DNA from: an uncultured Pelagibacteraceae bacterium
GTDB taxonomy: Bacteria > Pseudomonadota > Alphaproteobacteria > Pelagibacterales > Pelagibacteraceae
Assembly: GCA_902584365.1 (NCBI GenBank)
Contig: CACHZG010000002.1
Location: forward strand, 1-64,000
Direction of reading: 5' to 3'
DNA: 64,000 bases
A program made the position numbers and the translations under genes. The notes beneath the pieces are model-generated. The model made no database searches. It was given only the letters and a program-made list of their open reading frames with translations, and was not told the DNA's origin. Shown here in pieces: positions 1 to 9,678 of the stretch; position 1 is the stretch's first letter, and the number at the start of each line of letters is the position of its first letter.

Positions 1-964
1 AAAATTAATTAGTAAAAAAGCTGCTTATGAAAGCAAAGGTCATGTATATTTCTCTGTAGCGTCATTTAAAAATTATGGAATGCTTTCAAATAAAAATCCA
101 GATGATCTTAATGCTGGTGCTAGAATAGAAGTTTCAAAATTAAAAAAAGATCCTTTAGACTTTGTTCTTTGGAAACCTTCAGATAAAAGTGATCCAGGTT
201 GGGACTCACCTTGGGGAAGAGGAAGGCCTGGATGGCATTTAGAGTGCTCAGTAATGAGTGAAAAATACTTAGGTAAAAATTTTGATATACATGGCGGTGG
301 ATTAGATTTAATCTTTCCACATCATGAAAATGAGATTGCTCAATCTTGTGTTTACAATGAAACCGACAAATTTGCTAACTATTGGGTACATAATGGTTTC
401 GTCACCATGAACAAGGAAAAAATGTCAAAATCATTAGGAAACATAACAACAATAGAAGAAGCTACAAAAAAATATTCAGGCCAAGTCGTTCGCTTATCTC
501 TATTAAGTGCTCAATACAAACAACCATTGGATTGGAATAACAATTTACTTATAGAGCAATCTAAAACTTTAAACAAATGGTACTCCATGTATTCTTCTGA
601 AGTAAGTAAAAAAATTCCAGACTGCTTCAACGATTTATTAGATGATATGAATACACCCCTTTATATTTCCAAATTACATGAGCTATTTAATCAAGCACAT
701 AAAGGAGATAGTGAAAAAAAAAAGGAATTTAACAAAGCTTGTCGTTTAATTGGTTTATTTTGTGAAACCAATGAAAAAAGAACTGAGTATAAAAAAAATA
801 AAGTTAAAATCTCCGAAGACATTATATTGAATAAAATCAAAGATCGCGACTCTGCCAAAAAAAAGGGGGATTATAAACTTGCTGATAAAATTAGAGACGA
901 TTTAAGTAAAGAAGGTATTGAATTAAAAGACGAAAAAGGTAAAACGACCTGGAATTATAAATGA
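1..964 (+). CDS. cysS: Cysteinyl-tRNA synthetase, 5'-truncated by window edge
   Basis: Class I aminoacyl-tRNA synthetase that charges tRNA-Cys in the cytoplasm. The frame is open from base 2, so the gene starts upstream of the window and the N-terminal HIGH part of the Rossmann fold is missing. What remains shows the CysRS-typical GWHLECS and FPHHENEIAQS segments, which supply zinc ligands in this family, and the KMSKS loop near base 420, followed by the helical anticodon-binding part. The internal ATG at 80 is not the true start, because the protein upstream of it (AAYESKGHVYFSV) is also CysRS-like. The stop overlaps the start of cimA by 4 bp (ATGA), implying translational coupling. The identification is secure. 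Confidence 0.95.
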   Translation, partial: KLISKKAAYESKGHVYFSVASFKNYGMLSNKNPDDLNAGARIEVSKLKKDPLDFVLWKPSDKSDPGWDSPWGRGRPGWHLECSVMSEKYLGKNFDIHGGGLDLIFPHHENEIAQSCVYNETDKFANYWVHNGFVTMNKEKMSKSLGNITTIEEATKKYSGQVVRLSLLSAQYKQPLDWNNNLLIEQSKTLNKWYSMYSSEVSKKIPDCFNDLLDDMNTPLYISKLHELFNQAHKGDSEKKKEFNKACRLIGLFCETNEKRTEYKKNKVKISEDIILNKIKDRDSAKKKGDYKLADKIRDDLSKEGIELKDEKGKTTWNYK

Positions 965-2565
965 GTAAAGAAAAAATATATATTTTTGATACCACTTTAA
1001 GAGATGGCGCACAGACAGAGGGAGTTGATTTTTCAGTTGAAGATAAAAATAAGATTGCAAAAATTTTATCCAATATAGGGTTAGATTATATAGAAGGTGG
1101 TTGGCCAGGAGCAAATCCAGTTGACAACGAATTTTTTGATAAATCTCCAAATCTTGGAAATTCAAAATTTACAGCTTTTGGTATGACAAAGAAGAGTGGC
1201 ATAAGTGCAGATAATGATCCTAACCTATCTCCTTTAATGAACGCTAATTGTAAAACAGTTTGTGTTGTTGGAAAAACATGGGATTTCCATGTCAAAACTG
1301 CATTAAATATAAAAACTGAGGAAAATTTAAAAAATATTAAAGAAACAGCTAAACATTTCGTAAAAAACAAAAAAGAATTTCTTTTTGATGCTGAACACTT
1401 TTTTGATGGATACAAGAATAATCCTAATTATGCTCTTGATTGCCTGAAGCAAGCCTATGATGAAGGAGCTAGATGGATTGTTTTATGCGATACTAATGGA
1501 GGAACTCTTCCAAATGAAGTTGGAGAAATAGTGAACAAAGTTTCCAAAGTAATTCCAGGAGATAATCTAGGTATACATGCTCACAATGACACAGAAAATG
1601 CTGTGAGTAATTCACTTACTGCTGTACTAGCTGGAGCAAGACAAATTCAAGGTACTATAAATGGTTTAGGAGAAAGATGTGGTAATGCAAATTTAATATC
1701 GATCATACCAACATTATTTTTAAAAAAGACTTTTAGTGAAAAATTTGATTTAAATATTAAAAAGGAGAAATTAGCTTCACTAACAAATTGTTCTAGGTTT
1801 TTAGATGAAATTTTAAATAAAAAACCAAATAAAAATATGGCTTATGTTGGAGGATCTGCTTTTTCTCATAAAGGTGGGTTGCATGTATCTGCAGTTAAAA
1901 AAGATCCAAAAACTTATGAGCATATAGATCCAAAAGAAGTTGGTAATCATAGAAATATTATAATCTCAAATCAGGCAGGAAGATCTAACATCATATCAAG
2001 ATTGGAGAACTATGGAATAAAAATAAACTCTAAAGATGAAAAGATTCAAAAAATTTTGAATGAAGTAAAAGAGAGAGAATTTTCAGGATATTCATACGAT
2101 GGAGCTGATGCTTCATTTGAACTTTTAGCTAACAGGATATTAGGAAAGCTACCAGAATATTTAAAAGTTAAAAATTACAATGTGAATGTTAACAAAAACA
2201 AAGAATTAAAAACGACAGCGGAAGTTACTTTTGTTATTGATGGAAAAGATATCCATTGCTCTGGGGAAGGAAACGGACCAGTTAATGCTTTAGATAATGC
2301 GATAAGATCAAATTTCAAAAAAGTTGAAAAATATTATAAATATTTCTCTGATTTAAAATTGTTAGACTATAAAGTGAGAATACTTAATACTGGTACAGGA
2401 GCGACAACAAGAGTATCGATTGAAAGTACTGACAAATCAGGAAAGAGTTGGTTTACAATTGGTGTGTCTCAAAATATCATAGAAGCTTCATTTAGTGCAC
2501 TTATAGATAGTTTAGAATATAAACTCTTTAAGGAAAAAGCACCTGCAAACATACATGAAAAATAG
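961..2565 (+). CDS. cimA: (R)-citramalate synthase
   Basis: A member of the 2-isopropylmalate/homocitrate/citramalate synthase family (534 aa). CimA condenses acetyl-CoA with pyruvate to citramalate, the threonine-independent route to 2-oxobutanoate and isoleucine. The N-terminal TIM barrel carries FDTTLRDG (residues 9-16) and the metal-binding HAHND (206-210), followed by NGLGERCGN. Residues from about 400 to 525 form the LeuA-type C-terminal dimerisation/allosteric domain, with the glycine-rich GEGNGPVNALDNA. Length and the CimA-like GGWPGANP segment favour CimA over LeuA. It overlaps cysS by 4 bp and trmJ by 11 bp, so the three are probably co-transcribed. Substrate specificity within the family is inferred from sequence style. 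Confidence 0.88.
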   Translation: MSKEKIYIFDTTLRDGAQTEGVDFSVEDKNKIAKILSNIGLDYIEGGWPGANPVDNEFFDKSPNLGNSKFTAFGMTKKSGISADNDPNLSPLMNANCKTVCVVGKTWDFHVKTALNIKTEENLKNIKETAKHFVKNKKEFLFDAEHFFDGYKNNPNYALDCLKQAYDEGARWIVLCDTNGGTLPNEVGEIVNKVSKVIPGDNLGIHAHNDTENAVSNSLTAVLAGARQIQGTINGLGERCGNANLISIIPTLFLKKTFSEKFDLNIKKEKLASLTNCSRFLDEILNKKPNKNMAYVGGSAFSHKGGLHVSAVKKDPKTYEHIDPKEVGNHRNIIISNQAGRSNIISRLENYGIKINSKDEKIQKILNEVKEREFSGYSYDGADASFELLANRILGKLPEYLKVKNYNVNVNKNKELKTTAEVTFVIDGKDIHCSGEGNGPVNALDNAIRSNFKKVEKYYKYFSDLKLLDYKVRILNTGTGATTRVSIESTDKSGKSWFTIGVSQNIIEASFSALIDSLEYKLFKEKAPANIHEK

Positions 2566-3268
2566 TTATGGCTGTATTTTAGTAAACCCTCAGCTTGGAG
2601 AAAATATTGGGGCCACAGCTAGAGTGTTAAAAAATTTTGGGTTTAATAAACTTTGTATAACAAGTCCTAGAGATGGTTGGCCTAACCAAAAAGCTAAAGC
2701 CACATCAGTTGGAGCTTCGAATATTATTGAAAAAACAAAAGTGTTTGACAACACTGAGGAGGCAATTAAAAAATTTGAAATCATTTTTTCATTTAGTGCG
2801 AGAAAAAGGGATATTAATAAAAGACATTTAAATTTTAAAAATTTTTTAAACAGATTAAAAAAATTAAGAAATAAAAAAATTGGCCTTATGTTTGGACCAG
2901 AGTCTTCAGGATTATCTAACAATGATTTATCTTATTCTAATTTCGTTGTACAAATACCGTCACATAAAAATTTTAAGTCTCTTAATCTCTCGCATTCAGT
3001 TTGCATAGTTTGTTACGAAATTTTTAAATTAGATAATCAAAAATTATTTAATAAAAAATTTGAAAAAAATTTAGGTAAAAAAGGCGATATTTCCAAGTTT
3101 CTTAGATTATTAAAGCTCAAATTAGATAAAAAAAATTTTTTTAAAGATAAAGATAAAAAAAATTCTATGATAATCAATTTGAATAACTTGTTTTACAGAC
3201 TTGAGCCAGACGATAAAGAATTAAGGATTTTAGCAAGTATTATAAGTGAGCTGAGTAAAAAATCCTAA
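2555..3268 (+). CDS. trmJ: tRNA (cytidine/uridine-2'-O-)-methyltransferase TrmJ
   Basis: A SPOUT-superfamily methyltransferase of 237 aa. TrmJ 2'-O-methylates position 32 in the anticodon loop of several tRNAs using S-adenosylmethionine. The knotted SpoU fold is recognised by NPQLGENIGATAR near the N terminus, MFGPESSGLSN near residue 115, and SLNLSHSV near residue 145, the three classical SpoU motifs in order. The TrmJ-typical SPRDGWPN and the length separate it from TrmH and RlmB. The C-terminal third is Lys-rich and less conserved. The 11-bp overlap with cimA puts it at the end of a cysS-cimA-trmJ transcription unit, followed by a separate promoter for rpsD. Confidence 0.88.
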   Translation: MKNSYGCILVNPQLGENIGATARVLKNFGFNKLCITSPRDGWPNQKAKATSVGASNIIEKTKVFDNTEEAIKKFEIIFSFSARKRDINKRHLNFKNFLNRLKKLRNKKIGLMFGPESSGLSNNDLSYSNFVVQIPSHKNFKSLNLSHSVCIVCYEIFKLDNQKLFNKKFEKNLGKKGDISKFLRLLKLKLDKKNFFKDKDKKNSMIINLNNLFYRLEPDDKELRILASIISELSKKS

Positions 3269-3278
3269 AAAAGTACAA

Positions 3279-3306
3279 TTGACATTTATTATACAAAGCT
3301 TATAAA
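3279..3306 (+). promoter_or_regulatory. Predicted sigma-70-type promoter of rpsD
   Basis: A perfect -35 TTGACA at 3279-3284 and a -10 TATAAA at 3301-3306 are separated by 16 bp in the short trmJ-rpsD gap, leaving a leader of about 10 nt before ATG 3321. The same layout (TTG-box, 16-bp spacer, TATAAA) recurs before tRNA-Tyr and rpsM. The call is by sequence only. Confidence 0.75.
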
Positions 3307-3320
3307 AGCTGGAATTAAAT

Positions 3321-3938
3321 ATGACTAAAAGACATAACTCGAAACATAAAGTTGATAGAAGATTAAAGGCCAATCTTTGGGGAAGACCCAAAAGTCCATT
3401 TAATGCAAGAGCATATCCTCCCGGCCAACACGGTCAAAATAAAAAAGGAAAACCATCTGACTATGGCTTACAATTGCAGGCAAAACAGAAGTTAAAAGCT
3501 TACTATGGAAATATAAATGAAAGACAATTCAGGAATATTTATAGAAAAGCACTTTCAAAAAGGGGAGATACCTCTGAGAACTTAATTGGCTTGTTAGAGA
3601 GAAGATTGGATACCGTAGTTTATAGAGCTAAATTTGCTCCTACAGTTTTTTCTGCCAGACAATTAATTAATCATGGGCACATAAAAGTAAACAAAAAGAG
3701 AGTTAATATTTCTAGCTACATGATTAACGATAATGATATAATTGAATTGGCCGAAAAATCAAAAAAACTTACAATGGTTGAGGGAGCTCAACAAAGCAAA
3801 GAAAGAGATATCCCCGAGTACATAAAATCAGATAATAAAAATAAATCTATTCAATTAGTAAGAGTTCCGAAATTTTCAGAAGTTCCTTATCCAGTAATTA
3901 TGGAACCAAACTTAGTGATAGAGTATTATTCTAGGTAA
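3321..3938 (+). CDS. rpsD: 30S ribosomal protein S4
   Basis: The primary 16S rRNA-binding protein that nucleates assembly of the 30S body. At 205 aa it has the usual length. The N terminus holds basic S4 sequence with AYPPGQHGQ and the [11 protein letters not shown] stretch. The central S4 RNA-binding domain (about residues 92-155) contains [14 protein letters not shown] and [12 protein letters not shown]. As in other alphaproteobacteria, rpsD lies away from the alpha operon that holds rpsM, rpsK and rpoA here. It has its own promoter, and the convergent grxD begins 2 bp after its stop. Confidence 0.97.
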   Translation: MTKRHNSKHKVDRRLKANLWGRPKSPFNARAYPPGQHGQNKKGKPSDYGLQLQAKQKLKAYYGNINERQFRNIYRKALSKRGDTSENLIGLLERRLDTVVYRAKFAPTVFSARQLINHGHIKVNKKRVNISSYMINDNDIIELAEKSKKLTMVEGAQQSKERDIPEYIKSDNKNKSIQLVRVPKFSEVPYPVIMEPNLVIEYYSR

Positions 3939-3940
3939 TG

Positions 3941-4258
3941 TTATAAAATTTTTTTTTCTTGAAGAACTTTTTTAAGTTCGCCTTTTTCGAACATTTCTTT
4001 GATAATATCGCACCCACCAATAAATTCTTCTTTTACATATAGTTGAGGTATAGTAGGCCAATCGCTAAATGTCTTAATTCCTTGTCTTAAATTTTCATCT
4101 TCCAAAACATTTACACCATGAAAATTAACATTCAAATGTTTTAATATGTTAGAAACAGTCATAGAAAAACCACACTGTGGAGAGTCAGGGGTACCTTTCA
4201 TGAAAAGACAGACATTATTTTTTTTTATTAAATCTTTTATTTTTTGATCAATGTCCAT
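3941..4258 (-). CDS. grxD: Monothiol glutaredoxin, Grx4/GrxD type
   Basis: A cytoplasmic monothiol glutaredoxin of 105 aa that binds a [2Fe-2S] cluster with glutathione and acts in iron-sulfur cluster trafficking. The hallmark CGFS active site is at residues 29-32, followed by WPTIPQLYVKEEFIGGCDI, which includes the glutathione-contacting TIPQ and GGCD motifs. It follows a bolA homologue by 2 bp on the same strand. Grx4 and BolA proteins form cluster-bridged heterocomplexes, so the neighbourhood supports the function. It is the last gene of the purine/bolA transcription unit and is convergent with rpsD at only 2 bp. Confidence 0.93.
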   Translation of the reverse strand: MDIDQKIKDLIKKNNVCLFMKGTPDSPQCGFSMTVSNILKHLNVNFHGVNVLEDENLRQGIKTFSDWPTIPQLYVKEEFIGGCDIIKEMFEKGELKKVLQEKKIL

Positions 4259-4260
4259 AT

Positions 4261-4491
4261 TTATTTTTCTAAAGTTGTCAGCGACAAAGCATGCAGCTGA
4301 TTTCCCATTTTTCCTTTAAGAGATTTATATACAATTTTGTGTTGCTCAATTTTTGATATACCTTTGAAAATTTTTGATTTGATTGTAGCTGCGTAATGAT
4401 TGTTGTCACCCATCAAGTCTTTAATTTCAATTGTTGCATCAGGTATTGACTCCATGATGAGTTTTTCAATTTCATTTTTTAATAGTGGCAT
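4261..4491 (-). CDS. bolA: BolA family protein
   Basis: A 76-aa BolA/IbaG-like protein that partners CGFS glutaredoxins in iron-sulfur cluster handling or sensing. It has the short BolA fold with [24 protein letters not shown] and the family signature [12 protein letters not shown]; the His of QHKIVY matches the conserved ligand position. Its 5' end overlaps purL by 20 bp and grxD follows within 2 bp, so it is translated from the same message. Whether it resembles BolA or IbaG more closely cannot be settled by eye. Confidence 0.88.
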   Translation of the reverse strand: MPLLKNEIEKLIMESIPDATIEIKDLMGDNNHYAATIKSKIFKGISKIEQHKIVYKSLKGKMGNQLHALSLTTLEK

Positions 4492-6667
4492 TAATATTTT
4501 TAAACCAAGTATTATTCAATTTATAGATTTTATCAACACTTTCATCAAATTCTTTTTCAACAGAAAAATTATTAGCTTGCGTTTGACCAATAGTTTCGTG
4601 AAATATATTATTTTCATCTAATAATTTTATTGTCGCACTTATTTTTTCCTTTTTAATTTCTACAATGTATCTACTTTGATCCTCTCCAAAAAAATATTCA
4701 AAAATATTGGATAATTTATTCGGTCTAGCAATTTTTACACCTATTCCAGAGCTCATAGACATCTCAGCTAGACTTAAAATAATACCACCAGCTGATACAT
4801 CGTGAACAGAACGAACAAAATTATTATCAATTAATTGCATGATAATTTGTCCATTATTTTTTTCATTTTTTAAATTTACCTCTGGAGGAAGACCATCGTT
4901 AATACCTAGAATTTCATTCATATATACACTTTGATGTAAATGACCAAAAGTCTTACCAATCACTAATATCTCGTTTCCAATATCTTTAAATCTATGATCA
5001 ATTACCTTATTTAAATTTTGAACCAATCCAACTCCTCCAATTACTGGAGTGGGGAAAATATTTTTTTTATTTGTGCCATTGTAAAATGAAACATTACCAG
5101 AGACGACTGGAAAATCTAAATATTCACAAGCTTCTTTAATTCCGTCGATTGTTTCAACGAATTGTCCCATTATTTTTTTATTTTCTGGATTGCCAAAATT
5201 AAGACAATTAGTAATTGCTATAGGTCTTGACCCCACAGAAATTAGATTTCTCCAATTTTCACATACAATTTGTTTACCTCCAACTTGGGGTGAAGCATTA
5301 CAATAATTAGCAGATGAGTCTACGGAGACCGCAATAGCTTTATTTTTTTGATGAATTTTAATTACCGCTGCATCAGACCCAGATCTTAAAATTGTATCAC
5401 CCATTACCATTTGGTCATACTGTTGTGTTATCCATTTTTTATTTGAATGATTAGGAGAAGTTAAAATTTTCAAAAGGGATTCTTTGAAATTACCTTTTTT
5501 AATATTATTTAATTTTTTATTTTTAACTAATTTTGTTTTCTCCCATTTTCTCTGATAAATAGGTGCATCAGTCGACAAAGCGTTGATTGGAATATCAGCA
5601 ACAGTTTTGTTGTCATACTTTAATATTAATTTATTTGAACTTGTCGTTTTGCCTATAATTTTAAAATCTAAATCCCATTTATCAAAAATCTTTTTGGCAC
5701 TCTCCTCTTTCCCTTCCTCTAAAATGATTAGCATTCTTTCCTGACTCTCGGATAACATCATCTCATAAGGAGTCATGTTCTCCTCCCTACATGGCACTTT
5801 GCTTAAATCTAACTCAAGACCAAGACTACCTTTGTGAGCCATTTCTACACTTGAGGAAGTTAAACCAGCTGCTCCCATATCTTGAATTGAAATGATTGAA
5901 TTATCTTTCATTAGTTGCAAACAAGCTTCTAATAAAAGTTTTTCTGTAAAAGGATCTCCAACTTGAACTGTAGGTTTTTTATCTTCAGAATTTTCATCAA
6001 ATTCAGCTGAAGCCATGGACGCACCATGAATACCATCCCGCCCTGTTTTTGAACCGACATATACTACAGGTTTGTTTAATCCTTTAGCTTTGGAGTAAAA
6101 AATTTTGTTTTTATTAGCATGACCTACCGCCATGGCATTAACTAAAATATTTTCATTATAAGTTTCATTAAATTTTGTCTCTCCTGCAACAGTTGGTATC
6201 CCAATACAATTTCCATACCCACCAATACCTGAAACTACTCCGTTTAATAAATTTTTGGTTTTTTTATTTTTTTCCTCACCAAAATGAATTGAGTTTAATA
6301 AGGCAATTGGTCGAGCACCCATTGTAAAAACATCTCTGAGAATTCCACCAACTCCTGTTGCCGCGCCTTGATAAGGTTCGATGAAAGATGGGTGATTGTG
6401 ACTCTCTATTTTGAAGATGATAGCATCATCATCTCCAATATCAATCACACCGGCATTTTCTCCCGGGCCTTGAATAACATATTTATTTTTTGTTGGTAAT
6501 TTTTTTAGATGAACTTTAGAGGATTTATATGAGCAATGCTCATTCCACATTGCAGAGAAAATACCTAGCTCAAGTAAATTAGGTTCTCTCTCTAATAGTA
6601 ATTTAATCTTTTTATACTCATCAATTTTTAAACCATGACGCTCAATTATTTTATTAGAAATTTTCAT
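4472..6667 (-). CDS. purL: Phosphoribosylformylglycinamidine synthase subunit PurL
   Basis: The ATP-dependent synthetase subunit of FGAM synthase (step 4 of purine synthesis). At 731 aa it is the small type that works with separate PurQ and PurS, both encoded directly upstream. N-terminal WNEHCSYK (41-48) and ESHNHPS (88-94), then [15 protein letters not shown] and the repeated second half with DVSAGGI, are classic PurL motifs of the paired AIRS-like domains. It starts 1 bp after purQ and its 3' end overlaps bolA by 20 bp. The gene is intact. Confidence 0.96.
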   Translation of the reverse strand: MKISNKIIERHGLKIDEYKKIKLLLEREPNLLELGIFSAMWNEHCSYKSSKVHLKKLPTKNKYVIQGPGENAGVIDIGDDDAIIFKIESHNHPSFIEPYQGAATGVGGILRDVFTMGARPIALLNSIHFGEEKNKKTKNLLNGVVSGIGGYGNCIGIPTVAGETKFNETYNENILVNAMAVGHANKNKIFYSKAKGLNKPVVYVGSKTGRDGIHGASMASAEFDENSEDKKPTVQVGDPFTEKLLLEACLQLMKDNSIISIQDMGAAGLTSSSVEMAHKGSLGLELDLSKVPCREENMTPYEMMLSESQERMLIILEEGKEESAKKIFDKWDLDFKIIGKTTSSNKLILKYDNKTVADIPINALSTDAPIYQRKWEKTKLVKNKKLNNIKKGNFKESLLKILTSPNHSNKKWITQQYDQMVMGDTILRSGSDAAVIKIHQKNKAIAVSVDSSANYCNASPQVGGKQIVCENWRNLISVGSRPIAITNCLNFGNPENKKIMGQFVETIDGIKEACEYLDFPVVSGNVSFYNGTNKKNIFPTPVIGGVGLVQNLNKVIDHRFKDIGNEILVIGKTFGHLHQSVYMNEILGINDGLPPEVNLKNEKNNGQIIMQLIDNNFVRSVHDVSAGGIILSLAEMSMSSGIGVKIARPNKLSNIFEYFFGEDQSRYIVEIKKEKISATIKLLDENNIFHETIGQTQANNFSVEKEFDESVDKIYKLNNTWFKNINATIKK

Positions 6668-6668
6668 T

Positions 6669-7343
6669 TTAATTCAAAATACTTGAAAAAATATTAAGCC
6701 CATCCTCGTTTGATATAATTTTATCAATCATCCTTTCTGGATGAGGCATCATTCCTAGTATATTTTTCTTTGAATTTAAAATCCCCGCAATATTATTTAG
6801 AGACCCATTAGGATTAGTTTCATCATTAACCAGACCCTTTTCATCACAATACTGAAAAGCAATTAAATTATTTTCTTTGATTTCCATTAAATGATTTTTA
6901 TCAGTGAAATAATTACCCTCATTATGTGCAATATTAAGTTTGATAATTTGTCCATTTTTATAATTCTTACAAAACTGATTTGTATTATTTACTTTTAAAT
7001 AAACATCTTTATTAATAAACTTTAAATTTTTATTTCTTAGTAAAGCACCTTTAATTAAACCTGTTTCGATAAGAATTTGAAACCCGTTACAAACACCCAG
7101 TATAAGACAACCCTTATTAGCGGCTTTGATAACTTCATTTAAGATTTTTGATTTAGCTGCAATCGCACCTGATCTTAAATAATCACCGTAGGAAAATCCT
7201 CCAGGTATAACTATTAGATCCGATTTAGGTAGCTCCGAGTCCTTGTGCCAAACCATTTTATTCTTGAACTGTAATTTTTCTAAGGCGACAGCTATATCCC
7301 TATCACAATTTGAACCAGGGAAAACAATAACAGAAGATTTCAT
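6669..7343 (-). CDS. purQ: FGAM synthase glutaminase subunit PurQ
   Basis: A class I glutamine amidotransferase subunit (224 aa) that delivers ammonia from glutamine to PurL. It shows the N-terminal FPGSNCDRD segment, the oxyanion region [13 protein letters not shown], the nucleophile Cys85 in [10 protein letters not shown], and the C-terminal MMPHPERM that carries the catalytic His. The start overlaps the purS stop by 4 bp, so the PurSQL subunits are translationally coupled in the order of complex assembly. Confidence 0.96.
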   Translation of the reverse strand: MKSSVIVFPGSNCDRDIAVALEKLQFKNKMVWHKDSELPKSDLIVIPGGFSYGDYLRSGAIAAKSKILNEVIKAANKGCLILGVCNGFQILIETGLIKGALLRNKNLKFINKDVYLKVNNTNQFCKNYKNGQIIKLNIAHNEGNYFTDKNHLMEIKENNLIAFQYCDEKGLVNDETNPNGSLNNIAGILNSKKNILGMMPHPERMIDKIISNEDGLNIFSSILN

Positions 7344-7582
7344 GAAATCTTATTAATTGTGTAATTTTCTATTATTAAATTTACTAATAATTTTTTACAC
7401 ATTTCTTCAATTAAGTTTTTAGCCACATCTTCCTTAGTCTCGTTTAACTCTATTTCAAAATATTTACCCTGACGCACATTTACTAAAGTATCCATACCCA
7501 TGTTTTGTAAAGTTTGTTGTACGACCTTACCCTGAGGGTCAAGCACATCTTTTTTAAGTGTAACTGTTATAGCAAATTTCAA
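7340..7582 (-). CDS. purS: FGAM synthase subunit PurS
   Basis: The small (80 aa) structural subunit that bridges PurL and PurQ and helps channel ammonia in the three-subunit FGAM synthase. The family pattern is present: KDVLDPQGKVVQQTLQNMG, then VRQGKYFEIEL and a Cys-containing helix ending in NLIIENY. It lies 2 bp after purC and overlaps purQ by 4 bp. Its presence explains why PurL is the short form. Confidence 0.94.
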   Translation of the reverse strand: MKFAITVTLKKDVLDPQGKVVQQTLQNMGMDTLVNVRQGKYFEIELNETKEDVAKNLIEEMCKKLLVNLIIENYTINKIS

Positions 7583-7584
7583 TT

Positions 7585-8376
7585 TTACTTCTTTTTAAAT
7601 TTAATTGAAGTTGGACGAGAGAATGAAACTTCTTTAATATTTGTTTCCTCATGCATTATACCTAATCTTCTTGCAACTTCTTGATAGCCTTGAATAATGT
7701 TTCCTAAATCTTTTCTAAAACGGTCTTTGTCCAATTTTTTTTCAGTTTTTTCATCCCAAAGCCTACAGGTGTCAGGACTTATTTCATCAGCTAGAATTAA
7801 TTCAAATCTATCTTTATCTTTATTCCAATATTTTCCGTATTCCAATTTAAAATCAACTAATTTTATATTTATTGCCTTAAACATTCCTGATAGAATATCG
7901 TTGACTCTTAAAGACAATTTATCAATCTCTTTGATTTCACTTTCTGATGACCAATTAAAAGCATAGATGTGTTCTTTTGAAATAATTGGATCACTAAGAT
8001 CATCATTTTTAAGGCAATATTCTAATAAAGGATTATCAAGTTTAGTACCTTCCTGAATACCAAGTCTTTTTGAAAGTGATCCGGTAGCAATATTTCTTAC
8101 AATAAATTCTATAGGAATAATTTCAACTTTTTTTATAAGTTGCTCTCTCATGTTGAGTCTTTTAATTAAATGGTTTTTAATCCCACAATTTTTTAAACTT
8201 GTTAATAAATGCTCTGATATTCTATTATTAAGCACACCTTTACCCTCAATTTTTGCTTTTTTAAGGTTATTAAAAGCCGTAGCGTCATCTTTAAAATGCT
8301 GAATTACTAAATCTTTATCATTAGTCGCATAGATAATCTTAGCTTTACCTTCGTATATTTTTTTTCCTTTTTGCAT
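7585..8376 (-). CDS. purC: SAICAR synthetase
   Basis: Phosphoribosylaminoimidazole-succinocarboxamide synthase (263 aa), which joins CAIR and aspartate with ATP in de novo purine synthesis. It has the N-terminal KIYEGKAKIIY nucleotide-binding strand, the FKDDATAFN motif, EFIVRNIATGSLSKRLG in the middle, and the LADEISPDTCRLWD signature. A short C-terminal extension (PTSIKFKKK) follows the usual end. It lies in the purB-purC-purS-purQ-purL run, 6 bp after purB. Confidence 0.96.
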   Translation of the reverse strand: MQKGKKIYEGKAKIIYATNDKDLVIQHFKDDATAFNNLKKAKIEGKGVLNNRISEHLLTSLKNCGIKNHLIKRLNMREQLIKKVEIIPIEFIVRNIATGSLSKRLGIQEGTKLDNPLLEYCLKNDDLSDPIISKEHIYAFNWSSESEIKEIDKLSLRVNDILSGMFKAINIKLVDFKLEYGKYWNKDKDRFELILADEISPDTCRLWDEKTEKKLDKDRFRKDLGNIIQGYQEVARRLGIMHEETNIKEVSFSRPTSIKFKKK

Positions 8377-8382
8377 GGATGA

Positions 8383-9678
8383 TTATTTTTTCAAACTTCT
8401 TTTAAAAATTATATTAATTTTTTTTGTATGATAACTAAAATTAAATAAATCTCTTAGTTTATTAACAGGTATTTTATCAGTAATAAGCTTATTGTTTTCT
8501 AAATTTTTAAGGAAATCAGTATTATTTTTCCAGGATTGTAAGGCTATTTTTTGAACTATTTTATATGATTTTTCTCTTGTATATCCTGAAGATGTAAGTT
8601 CCAATAGTACTCTTTGTGAAAAAAATAATCCTTTAGTTAACTTTAAATTCTTGTCCATATTTTTAGGATATACATTAAGATTTTCTATTAATTTTGCCAA
8701 TCTCATTAAAGCAAAATCTAAAGCTATGTTTGCATCAGGACCTATATTTCTTTCTACCGAAGAATGTGAAATATCTCTCTCATGCCACAAAGCTACATTT
8801 TCTAAAGCTGGAATAACTGACGATCTTACTAGTCGAGCTAATCCAGTCAAATTTTCGCTTAAGATGGGATTTTTTTTGTGTGGCATAGCCGACGATCCTT
8901 TTTGACTTTTTCCAAAAAACTCCTCCACTTCTAAAATTTCAGTTCTTTGCAAGTGCCTTATTTCAATAGCAAACCTCTCTAATGAGCTTGCGATAATAGC
9001 TAGGGTAGAGAAATAAGCTGCGTGTCTGTCCCTTGGAATTATTTGAGTAGAAATTGGCTCAATTTTCAAATTAAGTTTTTTCGCAACATATTTTTCTATT
9101 CGAGGATCAATATTAGCAAAAGTTCCTACGGCACCAGAAATTGCACAAGTAGAAATTTCATCAATGGCAACTTTAAGTCTTCTTCTATTTCTCAAAAACT
9201 CTTGATAAAAAGTTAACATCTTTAATCCAAAAGTAATTGGCTCCGCATGTATTCCATGGCTTCTACCCATGCATAAAGTAAATTTGTATTTAATTGCTTT
9301 TTTTTTAATTACAGAAAGCAAATAATCTAAATCTTTGATAAGAATTTCACCAGATTGTTTAAGTTGTAAATTAAAACAAGTGTCTAATACATCAGAAGAT
9401 GTCATCCCTTGATGAAGATATCTCGCTTTTGGTCCGACTTTTTCGGTTATAGAAGTCAAGAAAGCTATAACATCATGCTTGACCTTGTCTTCAATCTTTA
9501 AGATTCTTTCTACATTTATTCGAGCTTTTTGTTTAACAGATTTACTCACGCCTTTAGGAATAATTTTTAGTTTTTCCATTGCTTCAGCTGCTGCAATTTC
9601 AATTTTTAACCAGATATTATATTTGTTTTTATCTTCCCAAATATTTTTTAATTCTTTTCTAGAATATCTAACTATCAT
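8383..9678 (-). CDS. purB: Adenylosuccinate lyase
   Basis: A 431-aa fumarase/aspartase-superfamily lyase that removes fumarate from SAICAR and from adenylosuccinate, so it serves both IMP and AMP synthesis. Visible motifs are MTSSDVLDTCF, GRSHGIHAEPITFG with the catalytic His region, and the superfamily signature GSSAMPHKKNPI at about residues 260-272. It overlaps map by 4 bp and precedes purC by 6 bp, directly upstream of the enzyme whose product it uses. Confidence 0.95.
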   Translation of the reverse strand: MIVRYSRKELKNIWEDKNKYNIWLKIEIAAAEAMEKLKIIPKGVSKSVKQKARINVERILKIEDKVKHDVIAFLTSITEKVGPKARYLHQGMTSSDVLDTCFNLQLKQSGEILIKDLDYLLSVIKKKAIKYKFTLCMGRSHGIHAEPITFGLKMLTFYQEFLRNRRRLKVAIDEISTCAISGAVGTFANIDPRIEKYVAKKLNLKIEPISTQIIPRDRHAAYFSTLAIIASSLERFAIEIRHLQRTEILEVEEFFGKSQKGSSAMPHKKNPILSENLTGLARLVRSSVIPALENVALWHERDISHSSVERNIGPDANIALDFALMRLAKLIENLNVYPKNMDKNLKLTKGLFFSQRVLLELTSSGYTREKSYKIVQKIALQSWKNNTDFLKNLENNKLITDKIPVNKLRDLFNFSYHTKKINIIFKRSLKK